DNA of 64,000 bases, taken from the NCBI GenBank assembly GCA_963989385.1, contig OZ022502.1, forward strand, positions 50,771,454 to 50,835,453, given 5' to 3'. Positions 36,868 through 48,309 of this stretch are shown piece after piece (position 1 is the first letter of the stretch; every line of letters starts with the position of its first letter). The notes below the pieces were generated by a model. The model saw only the letters and a program-made list of their open reading frames with translations, had not been told where the DNA came from and did no database searches. A program made the translations under genes and the position numbers. The DNA comes from Ctena decussata (Eukaryota > Mollusca > Bivalvia > Lucinida > Lucinidae).

Positions 36868-36895
36868 AGTAACTTGCAATGTTTAGCTACAATTT

Positions 36896-38983
36896 CTACT
36901 CATTATCATACATATTAGATTTGAGCTTTTGTCTCACTTTTATAAAATGATTGTTTGAAACTGAGTTCATTATTTGCTTTGGCGAATCATACAAATCTTT
37001 ATGACTACTATAATTCAATGTTGAATCCATCGGTCTAACTTGAGCAAATTCGCCAGCACCATCCCCTGCTTTTCCATACATACTTTGGGGCCAATTGTCA
37101 GTTTGCATGTCACTCATATAACTTGTTACTCTTGTAGCGTTTTTCTCATGGCGTAAGGTCAATCTAACAATTTCTTGCGAATAACCGTTTCTACTTTCTT
37201 GTGGCATATTGACTCTAATGTGGCGCGGGCCATTGATATTCATCCTCGGAAATTCTGGATTCATATACATTCGCGTAGTAAATGAATTCTTCAAAAAATC
37301 TGTCCCAGGTTCATTGTCATTTGAAAGAATATTTTTAGAATCAACAACATCTGTATCTTCACAAAATGTCAATGATTTGCCTTTTTTAGGATATTTGCTA
37401 CGGTCATCTTTGCAGGAACTCATTTTTGTTGAGTTACAAGTCGCGGACGTAGTTGAACACGTGTCTGAATCAGTTTCATCCTTCTCATCGGGAGAAAGCC
37501 TGTCCGCCTCTTGATTCCCATGATGATCATCTGTCGTCATGGACGGAAGACGAATAGATGTAGTTTGATTAGATTCGTTTTCCTTGTCCTCATTACTCGT
37601 TGGTGTTAAAGTATTCTTTCTTGCTGCTCGACGGTGAAGAAGATTCGCGGTAGTTGTTGAGCGGTAAGAACGCCTTAGAAACTCTTTCTTTTCAGTTTGC
37701 TCAAAAGCGTTTATTCGAGGTTTTGTCACAATTAGATTATTTTCACTAGAATTTGGCACAGCGTCGGTTACGGTTGTTGCAAGACCCTGATATTGTCCAT
37801 CTGGTACAACCGTTAGAAACCTATATAATTTGAATTCTTTCATTGGTTTGCGAACTTTTGCTGCCCGCCTAGTGCTTGTTCTTTCAACATATGATCTAGA
37901 ACTCACAGAGTGAGCAGACCTTTCGTGTTTCTTTTCAGATGGTAAGTTTGGCGTGCTTTTTGTTGACAGGACAGACACACGTCCCGGTGTGTTTTTGTCC
38001 GTGTGTCTGTCGTTAACGCCCGCACTGGTTTGACTTCTCTCTGGTAAATTATCATTATCCTTGGAAGACCTTATTGAAACTCTGGCACATTCCTTACTAT
38101 TGGTTTTTACATTCCTGTGTTGGACACCTTTCCCGTCCTTTCCCTTTTTCTGAGGGTCTCTTGTCGCTTTAGTTTGTAAAAATGCTATTACTTGTTTCAT
38201 ATTTAACTTGTCCGGATCATGATCATTTATTGGTGTAGTGCTCCGAGGTAATTGATTCACATTTAGTTTATATTTCTTTCTCTTCTGTGACTGTTCAAGA
38301 GCATAGGATTCTCTTATTCTTTTCAGTTCTAGCTCTCCAGGGGTAAGAGGCACTGATCGTCTTATCCCGTTTACTGGAGAACACATTTTAACATCCGGAG
38401 ACGAACAAAGGCTTGGTTTGGGAAGTTTTGTGCGTGTATTGTCTAATTTATTAACTTTTACATTGGAAGTTTTTACTTCATTAGCACTTTCAACAGATTT
38501 AAAGGAAGAAGTAGAAATAATTTGTTCATTAAGATCTTGGACAGGGAACTTAATTGCTTCATTCAACTCTGTGTGGGATTTTGGCACTTTTTTCTGAGGA
38601 TAACGTTTGCTGTGACTCCTTTTAGATATTCTTCCTTCGTCAGTTGCCTCTGATGTGTACGTAAGACTTGTGTAGGTGGAACCATGTGCGGTTGCTATGG
38701 AAATTTCTGATTTTGCAACTTCAGGCTCAGTACAGTTTTCTGAACGGGAAGATGCATCAGACCGACCTGACATCAGTCTAGAATCCGTTGTTTTATCTTC
38801 TATCATATTGTCCGTTTTGTCCACTTTTCCCGTTCGCGTGACAGCTAAGACTGGGAAACCTCGCGTACCATTTTCCCGGCCTGGCCGTTTCTTATCCGTG
38901 TGTTTAGCATTATTCTGAGAAAACGGCACAAGTCTTAGTACAGTTGGCGTCCATGAATCCGTCATTAACAGAACGGTGCTCAT
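36896..38983 (-). CDS. Uncharacterised 695-residue basic, low-complexity protein
   Basis: Uninterrupted frame on the minus strand. The ATG at 38983 is preceded in frame by TGA at 39010-39008, so it is the first start on this exon. The stop is TAG at 36898-36896. I do not recognise the protein. It is rich in Ser, Thr, Lys, Arg, Asn and Asp. It has basic clusters (RRAAKVRKPMKEFK near residues 370-385; SKRSHSKRYPQKKVPK near 120) and KEN-type and RxxS/T motifs. No signal peptide or membrane segment is evident, and there is no obvious enzyme motif. It looks largely disordered and possibly nuclear. A random open frame this long is very unlikely in DNA this AT-rich. It could be a single-exon gene or the main exon of one. 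Confidence 0.75.
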   Translation of the reverse strand: MSTVLLMTDSWTPTVLRLVPFSQNNAKHTDKKRPGRENGTRGFPVLAVTRTGKVDKTDNMIEDKTTDSRLMSGRSDASSRSENCTEPEVAKSEISIATAHGSTYTSLTYTSEATDEGRISKRSHSKRYPQKKVPKSHTELNEAIKFPVQDLNEQIISTSSFKSVESANEVKTSNVKVNKLDNTRTKLPKPSLCSSPDVKMCSPVNGIRRSVPLTPGELELKRIRESYALEQSQKRKKYKLNVNQLPRSTTPINDHDPDKLNMKQVIAFLQTKATRDPQKKGKDGKGVQHRNVKTNSKECARVSIRSSKDNDNLPERSQTSAGVNDRHTDKNTPGRVSVLSTKSTPNLPSEKKHERSAHSVSSRSYVERTSTRRAAKVRKPMKEFKLYRFLTVVPDGQYQGLATTVTDAVPNSSENNLIVTKPRINAFEQTEKKEFLRRSYRSTTTANLLHRRAARKNTLTPTSNEDKENESNQTTSIRLPSMTTDDHHGNQEADRLSPDEKDETDSDTCSTTSATCNSTKMSSCKDDRSKYPKKGKSLTFCEDTDVVDSKNILSNDNEPGTDFLKNSFTTRMYMNPEFPRMNINGPRHIRVNMPQESRNGYSQEIVRLTLRHEKNATRVTSYMSDMQTDNWPQSMYGKAGDGAGEFAQVRPMDSTLNYSSHKDLYDSPKQIMNSVSNNHFIKVRQKLKSNMYDNE

Positions 38984-39329
38984 CTTTCTGACTTGCTGTG
39001 ACAGATTTCATCCAATTACCATCAGAATATTCAAAGTTCTCGATAGTTTGGAGCCGCTGAAACTCATTTCAAGCGTTTTACACTATTCGCCATTTTTGTC
39101 GTTTTCCACTTAATGATGCCAATTTCCAACACTAAACACTCAGTTATAAGCGCAGCGAGCACCGATCCCTATGTCCTTGCTTTAAGAATTTCGGTTACAT
39201 AATCCAACAGACATATGGTTAGGATGTAATACTCCTATAGTTTCTTCTCTCTTTCCCACAATGTAAACAGATAGCTGGCCTCTGGTACGTAACATAATCT
39301 GTAAAGACAAAAAAGGAATGTTTAATCAT

Positions 39330-39523
39330 AGGGCAGAGTCGGGTAAATTCGGACATACCATTGCAAACAGTGAAAATCCAGATGAGACGGCTCATAATGA
39401 GCCGTCTCATCAGGACTTCCACTGTTTGGCCAGTTATTTTTTAGTTCCAAATAAACTGACATATAAAGGAAACAATGTCACTATCCGAATTTACCCGTTA
39501 TCCGAAGTTACCCGACTCTCCCC
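39330..39523. mobile_element. MITE with TIR GGGCAGAGTCGGGTAA
   Basis: Left GGGCAGAGTCGGGTAAATTC is inverted at right GAAGTTACCCGACTCTCCCC. At the centre is a palindrome GAGACGGCTCATAATGAGCC ending GTCTC. About 194 bp, upstream of the 695-residue gene. Confidence 0.75.
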
Positions 39524-39627
39524 TTGATGAAGATAACTAGGAAAGATCACAGTCACAAAGCAAATCCACTCCGAGCAGACGCGCTATTCCATTCCCACAT
39601 GTATTTATAAATTCAAGCATCTCATAA

Positions 39628-39870
39628 CGGTTCGAGGGAATGGATCCATTATTGCGAGTCGAATACATTTTTATACCATGTAGTTTGGTATCCATTTGAA
39701 TGGATAACCAAAATATGAAAACGTATTCGGTTTGACTGCATAACCACCCGGATAACCAAAGTGTGAAAACGTATTTGACTCGCAATAATGGATTTGTTCC
39801 CTCGAGCCTTAGATAACCAAATATTTAAAAATATTCGAATCACAATAATGGATCCGTTCCCTCGAGCCTC
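39628..39870. repeat. Inverted and direct repeats around GGATCCATTATTG
   Basis: GAGGGAATGGATCCATTATT at about 39633 is inverted at about 39845 (AATAATGGATCCGTTCCCTC) and, less exactly, at about 39785. GATAACCAAARTRTGAAAAC recurs directly at about 39701 and 39752. Ends not defined. Confidence 0.6.
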
Positions 39871-41077
39871 TTTGGGAACATCGTTATGAGAATTGGAGCA
39901 GCAACAATATTTAAGCATATAAGTATGCACGTTGAGCTTTGAAGTAAAGGAATTCGTGGAGTTTTTCGCAAAATCCCGACGATGGCCCAACCGAAATTTC
40001 GGTCTGGCCACTTTCATGAATTTTATGAAAACCACCAGTTTATGTATCATGATGCCGAAATTTTGAAATATGAGTCAAATAAGCATTGCCATCTACAGAT
40101 GCTTGATTTTTTTAAATTCAGGGCGGGAAATGAATTGCACAGTTATCACTAATCTTCTTAGAATGGCCAGCCAATTTCAGGAGTTTTGAGATAACTCCAT
40201 CAGCTATTTTACTTCACAGTAAAACGTGTACAAACATGCTTTTCATCAACAAAATTCGAATAGAATAGTTATATATTGGCTAACTTTGCAGAAGCTTTAA
40301 AGTTTGATTCCCAAGCGGGAATAGGATCTTACATACGCTGTTGAAAATAAATCAATGCAGTTAAAAAAAAAAAGAACAAAATAAAGTTGAAAGCTGGACA
40401 ACAAATGCTCTTGCATAATAAATGTGAGTTTAAGAAATAAATGCTGTTGCAGCAACGCAATACACTTTAACCCGTTTTTGGCCAGTGGACCTGTCCGTAC
40501 ATATCATTTGAATGAGTCAGTTTCTATAACTTTAGGGATTCTAGTAGATGTTTTCATTTTTATTGCATTTTGCCTAGAAATTCCGGCAAGCAAATAGTGG
40601 AGACCTTCACCAGACGCCGCGTTCTGTGCTACTGAAATGGAGCTGCACTGTTTGCATATGTGCCTCAAACGGGTTTGCCGTCTTCAAAGGTTAAGAACAA
40701 CTATCTATGTACACCGCAGGGGTAAAACAAATGTCTCTAAGGCCAATCAGTTATACATTCAAAAGTGTCCGTAGACCGAGACATTCGACTGCAGTATCAG
40801 CCTGTTCGACAGCCATAAACAATAGTATCATGTACCGTTTCGGCCACATTCTCGGTCGACAGCCACTTTGCACAGTACAGCAATGGTAAGCAAATCTGTA
40901 TTATCCCCGTGTACACGTTATCAACCCATCATTAGAGGGCGCAAATATTAAAGTATAAATTCTGTAGTAGTGGGTATCGATAAAAGAATTTAAGAGTTTG
41001 TGTTTCCAAGCACATCAGAACTTCGAAGTAATTTGATAACATTTCTCTGTGGGACATCTTTTATGTTTTGCTGTTTT
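39871..41077. other. Intergenic, little recognised
   Basis: A weak inverted pair (CTTTAACCCG near 40467 and AAAGGTTAAG near 40688) might be another TTAA-type MITE. Otherwise nothing I can support. Confidence 0.4.
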
Positions 41078-41205
41078 GGTTTAAACATATTTTATTCGCT
41101 TCTTCAGTTACATATTACACATAAACAGATCAAATAGTTCAAGTTAGGATAGGAACGGAAGCAATAACTGCTTATTTAGTTCCTCTCCTTTTGCTGTTTT
41201 GATGA
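41078..41205 (-). mobile_element. 3' end of a 5'-truncated non-LTR element
   Basis: On the minus strand GAGGAACTAAATAAGCAGTT is followed by TGATCTGTTTATGTGTAATA and then GAATAAAATATGTTTAAACC. The end resembles the retrotransposon end at 34611-34630. Inferred from the tail only. Confidence 0.45.
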
Positions 41206-41354
41206 ATATACTGAATTAGTGTTTTCAAGCTTTACTTAAATTTTGTGCGTTTATGTTAAATGTTGTTGAAGCATAACTTGTATGTAGTTTCGTAAAAAAT
41301 GTGTATTGTTGCGTGATGAGAGAGAGGTTCACGTAATTGAATTATAGGACTTTA

Positions 41355-42535
41355 GTAAATACATTGCAAATAAGCGTCAATAAGCTCAATTAAGGCAAGT
41401 AAACGTCATTCAGCATAATTTATACAACAAGCGTCAATTTGCATAATCTATGCAAACAAGCGTCTATAAGCATAATTTGTGACAGTGCCTGCGAGTTTGA
41501 GCCTTGTAGAGGTGCGACGTTGACGTCACGAAACGTGAAATGAAAGTGACTTCATAAAATTTGCACGTTAAGTTAACTGGATTTCCGCGCACCGACTAAT
41601 AAATTTCAAAGCGTTTCCTGAAAAGAGTGATTCAACATTTCTATCGGCGTGTTTAATTTTCTTCACCTACACTCTTTTTAGAATGTTCGCATTATAAATC
41701 TTCCAAAAAGAGATGTCGCGAACCAGAGTTATAAAGGTTTATCCAGCTAGTATGTAAATTGAAACGAAAACCAAAATCGGGTGGGTGTGAATTTCGTTTG
41801 CTTTTGCAGTTAACCTTAGCGCTATTTCTTTGTGCTTCTCAAAATCTATTCTGGAAGTACTAATAAAAAAAAAATTTCGGATTTTCGCTCCATAAGGCTC
41901 AAAATGCCAGACACTGTCACATTTATGCAAATAAACGCCAACAGGCATAAGTTATTCAAATAAACGTCAATAATCATAATTCATGTAACTACATTGCAAA
42001 CGTCGCCAAGCATAGTTTGCAAATAAGCGTCAATAAGCATGCATAACTAATGCAAATAAACGTCAGTTGCATAATTCATGCGAATAAACATCAATAAACA
42101 TTATGCAAATAAGCGTCAATAAGCATAATTTATGCAAATAAAGTTCAATAAGCATAAATTATGCAAATAGACGTCAGTAGGCATAATGCATTGCAAAGAA
42201 GCCTCAGTATAATTTATGCAAATGGTCAATAGGCATAGTTAATGCAAATAAATGTCAATAAGCATAATTTATGCAACTAAACGTCAATAAGCTTATTTTA
42301 TGCTAGTAGACGTCGTTAAGAATAGTTTAAGCAAATTAATTGCAAATAAGCGCCGATAAGTAAATCTTATGCAAGTAAGCGCCAATAAGCACAATTTATG
42401 CAAATAAACGTCACTAAGCATAATTCATACAGATAAGCGTCAGCAAGCATACTTTATGCAAATACCTTGCAAATTAGCGTCAATAATCATAATTGATGCA
42501 AATAAGCGTCAGTAAGCATGATTGATGCAAATAAT
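41355..42535 (+). repeat. Tandem array of about 29-bp units rich in octamer and CGTCA motifs
   Basis: Degenerate unit AAATAAGCGTCAATAAGCAT then AATTTATGC. It is sparse at 41355-41480, then dense from about 41920 to 42535. I count eleven exact ATGCAAAT octamers in the dense part, and most units also carry CGTCA. A full TGACGTCA lies between the two blocks at 41521-41528. No coding sequence. Confidence 0.85.
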
Positions 42536-43023
42536 AAAATCTGAAGTACTTAAACAGACGCAAATTACACTTCCGATATTATTATTATTTGCAAACTATG
42601 ATCTGATATTTACACATGCGCACACATTCCCGTTTTAATTCCAAAAAACATCCACAGTGAACTTTTTGACGTCTCAGTGCAGGTACATGTATCAGATGAT
42701 TTAGGCTATTTAAGATAAAAAAAAGTGCTTTATGACCGCCATAACATGAGCTAATGTGCTTTATGGCATGTGTGAGTAGCAGTCAGATCTGCTTTCGCAT
42801 TCGCCGAGCCTAACCATCGAACCTTCAAAAAATCATGGGGAATTTCAAACGCAACAAGAACTGTCCGCGTACAGGATAGCTCACTTGACAGCCCTTTTAC
42901 CCATCACATACGAGGCTTTAATGCATGCCTCCGCAGTAGTGACTGCAATAACTTCCTGTTCTTTTGCATAGGCGAAAATGAAGTCTACGCACGGGCATAT
43001 CAGATGGCGCTCCACTATCCACA
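42536..43023. other. Intergenic, no feature recognised
   Basis: Unique-looking sequence following the octamer array; no open frame, TIR or RNA gene supportable. Confidence 0.45.
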
Positions 43024-43260
43024 CATTCCAGGGGCGTAACTAGGGGCAATTTCATAATACGCACAACCATGTTTTATTCACTACTTCTTGAAGGGAAAAT
43101 ACGAATTTCAGCCTCTTTGGGAGTTGGTTTTGAAATCTTGTCTAATTTATGAAATTTCAGCATGCAAATATGCAGGTGCGTTTTGAAATTTTGTCAATTT
43201 TGACAAAATTTCAATACGCACTTGCGTATTTGGCGTATACGTAGCTACGCCCTTGCATTC
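43024..43260. mobile_element. MITE with TIR CAGGGGCGTA and CATTC duplication
   Basis: Element 43029-43255 begins CAGGGGCGTAACTAGG and ends GTAGCTACGCCCTTG. CATTC flanks it at 43024-43028 and 43256-43260. Interior palindrome TTTTGAAATTTTGTC near 43180. Confidence 0.8.
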
Positions 43261-43767
43261 TGTGAGGTACATTTTCTCACTGAATATGCTATTCAATTTT
43301 TTCAAAAACAATGTCCAAAACAGCTCAGCGCCAAAGTACTAGAGTCCGTATATTTCACGCAGATATGCCATGCACTTGAAACGAGCCGTCCTTTTTTTGC
43401 AAAACATAATAGTGTTACAAGAGATATGTATCTGCCTTTCTGGCTCCAAATATTGGCGCAGCGGTGTCTGAGCAAACTGTGTAGACTCTGATCAGACGTT
43501 CCTAAGGTCTGCACTATTATCCATTCCTCCAGACGCTTTTGTTCAATCACCGATCAACGTATTAGAATTATCAGGGTAATATAATTGTATAAATTGGTTA
43601 GGCCTAAAGTTTCGCAATATTTACGGAAATTTTGGTAGTTTGCAAACAGAAGTTCATGCAAATAATAAAAGGTAGTAAAGGTGACATGAATTTTGAGATA
43701 TAATTTTGTTCGTCTTCGGGTAAATCAGAAGTGTAAAAGAGGACGATCAATCTTTTAATGAATCGAG
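43261..43767. other. Intergenic, no feature recognised
   Basis: No open frame above 90 codons that looks coding, and no repeat end seen. Confidence 0.4.
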
Positions 43768-43940
43768 ACACGGGAAAAACATCTTACATGGCGTATGCGG
43801 ACCGGGAAGATTCAGATCAGCCTGCGCATCCGCGCAGTCTGATAAGAGTCTTCCCCGTCCGCATCTACAATATATGGATAATGAAGAAAAGAAACAGCAA
43901 AATTTGAACTGATCAGACTGCGCATGGGCAGACAGGCCTC
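43768..43940. repeat. Diverged relative of MITE family P
   Basis: GAGACACGGGAAAAACATC, then GATTCAGATCAGCCTGCGCA with CGCAGTCTGATAAGAGTC, then TGATCAGACTGCGCATGGGC. Same skeleton as family P but different ends; perhaps a sister family. Another fragment is at about 44490-44600. Confidence 0.6.
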
Positions 43941-44252
43941 ACATTTGATATACAGCCCTATTTTTCATGATATGACTCAGATATGAAATAACACGATTTA
44001 AGATCATTTTACATAAGTTCTATCTGGCACATTTTGAATGGAATAAAATGTTAAGGCGAAAAGTTAAAGTATTACATATACAATACATATGAATTGAATT
44101 ATGATTTATTATGATATAGTTTCTTCTAGGGTTTATAAGTGATCAGTTTTTGCTTAAGCAGAAATTTAACTGTTATTATTATTCAATGGAAATGAAACTA
44201 TTTATTTGAATTTCGCGTGTGAGTGTAATATACTAGTCACAGAGGGGAACAC

Positions 44253-44312
44253 ACTCAGAGAGAGTGAGAAAGAGAGAAAGAGTGAGAGTTAGAGAAAGAG
44301 AGTGAGAGTTTT
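44253..44312. repeat. GA-rich simple repeat
   Basis: Interrupted (GA)n run, for example AGAGAGAGTGAGAAAGAGAG. Confidence 0.85.
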
Positions 44313-44897
44313 TGAACACACATAGGTTTAGATTTAAATTTTCCATGAAAAGAAAAAAAATATTACCTTCCAAGTTTTTTCCAAACAGAACGTACAAATT
44401 AAGCACATGTGAAAATATGATAAAAAGTCGATAGATAATTAGATATATGAAATAAAATCGATGTGCAACAAGAGAAACGGTGTCTTATCATGTTTGAAAG
44501 CGAACACTCCGATCGGCTTGCGCATCCGCGTGTTTTGACCAGTCTGCACTCTTTCATAACCAATCCAAGCAATGTATCATCTACTGACTACTTGATAAGC
44601 AAAGACTCGCCCACCTTGTGAAAAAACACACAGACAGATCTTGGTGTCTGTTCGCATACGTTAGGCCTATAATATACTTTTATCTCGCGACATAGGTGAA
44701 ATTATTATAAACTGACGTTGTAGCACGCACCCATTGAAAGAAAAGTTTAAAATTCCATTGTTACTTGCGTAAACTGAAACAATAGAAAGAAATATGACCT
44801 TTTTACAAACCACTTTCTCATACGATAATCACAATAGATAAAATCGAAGTAAAATATTGTTAGTCATATTGCTGCTTAAATTATTTCCTATTGAGAA

Positions 44898-45415
44898 TTT
44901 AAAGCCATCAACTATATTGCCATTGAAATAAGCCTCGTGAGGCTTATTTCAATGGCAACATATTCGACGGCTTTTAATATAACGGCCTCACACCACTGAA
45001 TGTAAGACCCTTGGCAGCGAAATTAAGCCTCCCTATGATCGCAAAATGGATTTCTTCTTCAACCTCTTCTGTAGGCCCTATTTTCATTGCTATAAACCCC
45101 ATGTAACCATTGCCATGCCATACCAATGACTAGATTTCCATTGGGATAAACCTCATGTGACCATTTCCATTCTACTGACTAGATTTCCATTGAAATAAAC
45201 CCCACGCAACCATTTTTATACAACTGACCAGATTTCCATAGAAATAAACCTCATGCAACCATACTAGATTTCCATTGAGATAAACCTCATGTAAACTCTT
45301 TCCATACCACTGAAGGAATTTTCATTGAAATACATTCAATATAACCATTTCCGTGCCTCTCACTGGATTTCCATGGAAATCAATTCATGCGAGAATTCCA
45401 CTGAAATTAGCCTGC
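44898..45415. repeat. Hairpin followed by an array of its own half-sites
   Basis: Hairpin at about 44903-44975 with core CCATTGAAATAAGCCTCG / CGAGGCTTATTTCAATGG (centre 44938). From about 45055 to 45410 the motif ATTTCCATTGRRATAAACC then TCATGYAACCATT repeats loosely every 50-60 bases, about six times, in the orientation of the left arm. Confidence 0.7.
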
Positions 45416-45539
45416 TCATGCAAACAGTGGCAGATCGCTAAAAGCATTTCCATCGAATAGGACACGTAAAATTATTGACACTTTATTAAATGCATTCTTA
45501 AGATAGCCAGACTGATGAATGAATTTCCACTGTCACTGA

Positions 45540-45660
45540 AATAAGAAGCAAATTCTTTCCTTGAAGAGTGAACCTCACTTTAAATCAAGGGAGCAAGCAG
45601 GAAGATACAAAAGCTGTTATCATTACCCTTTGTAAAAGAAGAAAAACACTGGGAAATATT
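45540..45660. repeat. Repeat R2 fragment
   Basis: GAAGCAAATTCTTTCCTTGA, GGGAGCAAGCAGGAAG and CCCTTTGTAAAAGAAG follow the family order. Confidence 0.6.
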
Positions 45661-45662
45661 GG

Positions 45663-45848
45663 TTAACCCATTCCATTCGGGATACCCCTTTAGGGGTATC
45701 TGGACAAACAGTCTGGATCCAAACTGTTTGCTGCCTAGACATAATTTCTACAAGACTTAGTTTGACCTATATTGTCAAAATGTTCTTGATTTTTGATGCA
45801 GACGACAATGTAAGCAGACGACAAAAATACCCAGAATGCAATGGGTTA
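45663..45848. mobile_element. piggyBac-type MITE with TTAA flanks
   Basis: TTAA-CCCATTCCATTC and GAATGCAATGGG-TTAA at the two ends. Inner palindrome GATACCCCTTTAGGGGTATC, then CAAACAGTCTGGATCC. 186 bp. Fits the piggyBac end rule (TTAA plus CCC). Confidence 0.8.
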
Positions 45849-46683
45849 AAAAGTATGTCCTGATTTGTAGTTTGTTTTAAAATATCGCAAACATGAACAA
45901 ATTAAAAATCGTTTCTGTACCAAAAAGCTGAAACTCGCAGCTTTTATAAACTCCTGCCATTAGTTTTGGTGGGCTGGTCGGGCAACGGCAACCAAAGTGT
46001 CTATTTGAAACCAAAGTAACTTGCGCTTGTATGGCTTTTTCGATTCAGTATCGATCTGCAATGATTTAACAAATATTTATTGTTGGTGTTCGCTTAACTT
46101 GTCATTGTACAGAATGTTTACCATGTATCAATGATCTTATAATAGCCTATCTTATCAAATAAGCTTTCACACTAAAGTAACAATACTTTCCCGTTATTTG
46201 TATAAAGAGAAGAGCTCTTGTTTGCATAAGAGGACAAATTTTAATTTATTGTAAATCGAAAATCAAACAATAGATTACCATATTTAGCTCGATTGCCACT
46301 TCATGGAATTTTGAATTTAGTTCTGAAATTACGGGACGTGGGGAGACCAAAGGACAATTCTGTTCTTGTTCGGTTGTAAATTCCTCCTTCGAAGGAGCAC
46401 CTCTGGTCATGAGTTGGCCTTTCACCATGTTCACCGCAAACTGTTAAAGCATGTATATAATCCTGTTCTTGTTCTCATGTAAATTCCTCCTTCCGAGGAG
46501 CACCTCTGGTCATGAGCAGGTCTTTGCCGCCGCCAGTCACGGCAGGCTGTTCAGATGTGTGGCGGAACGCCGGTGCAATGTCATGACGCTACATGCCGAA
46601 CACGTTACAAAGGTGTATGGGTACATCACTGGAGAAAGCAATTCTGGCATTTTGGGCTCACATCTCAATGTGGTGAACTCATA
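45849..46683. other. Intergenic with a tandem duplication at 46357-46530
   Basis: CCTGTTCTTGTTC, GTAAATTCCTCCTTC, GAGGAGCACCTCTGGTCATG-like sequence occurs twice about 113 bases apart (near 46365 and 46475; the first copy reads GAAGGAGCACCTC). Nothing else recognised. Confidence 0.6.
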
Positions 46684-46684
46684 A

Positions 46685-46760
46685 AAGAAAGAACTGGCTC
46701 CTGCAGGAGCATATTCTTTCTTTAAAGAGTAGACCCCTTTTGGGGAAGAAAGTCATGTAA
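46685..46760. repeat. Repeat R2 fragment
   Basis: AAAGAAAGAACTGGCTCCTG, GGAGCATATTCTTTCTTTAA and AGAGTAGACCCCTTTTGG, the core of the family. Confidence 0.6.
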
Positions 46761-46804
46761 GACCACATGAAATATTATATTACCCTATATGTGTATCACT
46801 CTCC

Positions 46805-47060
46805 ATGATGTATGTATGTATATGTATATATATCTCCATGATGTATGTATGTATGTATGTATGTATGTACACGTGCGTATGTATGTATGTATGTATGTAT
46901 GTATGTATGTATGTATGTATGTATGTATGTATGTCCCCTTCATCTCCTAGTCTCCGAGTCTCCAGGTCTCCAAATCGTCAATGTTTAGGTGTATGTATGT
47001 ATGTATGTATGTATGTATGTATGTATGTATGTATGTATGTATGTATGTATGTATGTCCCC
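46805..47060. repeat. (ATGT)n microsatellite blocks
   Basis: Long runs of ATGTATGTATGT interrupted by minisatellite blocks. Apparent Met-Tyr-Val-Cys open frames are products of the repeat. Confidence 0.95.
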
Positions 47061-48302
47061 TTCATCTGCTAGTCTCCGAGTCTCCAGGTCTCCAAATCGT
47101 CAGTGTATAGGTGTATGTATTTATGTATGTCCCCTTCATCTCCTAGTCTCCGAGTCTCCAGGTCTCCAGGTCTCCAAATCGTCAGTGTATAGGTGTATGT
47201 ATTTATGTATGTCCCCTGCATCTCCTAGTCTCCGAGTCTCCAGGTCTACAAATCATCAATGTATAGGTGTATGCATATATGTATCTAATTTTATACAGTC
47301 TCCGAATCTCCATTCCCCGGGTCCCCAAGCAGATAGTATCGTGTGTGCCTGCACATTCATGTCACCCTGTCTGCAACAGATTCCTGTATATTACGTACGT
47401 CTATATATAGCATCCCCTACATGTACAGTCCCCGGAGTCTCCGACAACATATTTGTATGTTTATATCTAAAGTCCCGAGTCTCCAAGTACAATGTGTGCC
47501 TGCATATTTATATCCCTTGTCTCCAAAATATTCTTGTATATGTACGTACATATGGGATCCCCTAAATATACAGTCCATTGAGTCTCCAACATCGTTTTGT
47601 ATGTTTACATCTAAATGCCCCCTCGCATCCATACGATGTGTATACAGTATACTCGGCTCGGCTTCTTTGTATTTTTATTTATGTTCATGTATTGATCACT
47701 ATTGATAACAGCTTCTGAACAACTGAAATGTACCTTTTGGAGACACGCGCAGGCGAACGGCTGGAAGGACGAACAGAGAGAGAAAGAAAGAGAGAGAATC
47801 GGCCTATAACATTTCAGTATCAGAGGAGCTTCAGGTACATAACTTAAACAGGTGACTAGTACATATACACTTCAGACCAACAGAGCAACGTTAAAGTGGT
47901 GATTTGTGGCAAATACAAAAATCTGAATAAAACCATAAAAATTTAATGCATTTCCCTGAAAATTAGCAACTTCGCACAAGTTTACATCTTTACTTACCTT
48001 CGATGGCGGGTTCATTATGGCTTAGCGCGAACTCCCAGTTGGATTTCCTACACGAAACCAGACAAAAAAAATACTTTTTGAAAATCATTTTGAAAGCACT
48101 GAAATAACACTTTTAGATAACTAAACCGTACTAGAACATCATTTCTAGCACCATATAAATTGCGAATTAGGCAATTTATTTTTGCGGACCTGAAATTTGA
48201 CCAAATTTTCCAAGAAAACGAATTGAAATTACAGATAAAGAGAGCACATTACTCAGCCTAGGGCAGAGAAGACCGACGCACATATTATAATCAATTTAAA
48301 CC
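46840..48302 (+). repeat. Left arm of a large inverted duplication
   Basis: Matches the reverse complement of 59575-59795 plus 62806-64000. It includes the microsatellite, repeated CTAGTCTCCGAGTCTCCAGG blocks, the AGTATACTCGGCTCGGCTTC region, TTAGCGCGAACTC, and GACGCACATATTATAATCAA at its end. The match stops within about 10 bases of the 5' hairpin of element G. Confidence 0.85.
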
Positions 48303-48309
48303 CGGTTTT

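Noticed and set aside
46805..47565. Long open frames of Met-Tyr-Val-Cys repeats and their continuation (plus strand), and the matching minus-strand frames at 63200-63997
   Set aside because: They are translations of the (ATGT)n microsatellite and the CTCCGAGTCTCC minisatellite. The same stretch is open in several frames, and the duplication explains the matching pair.
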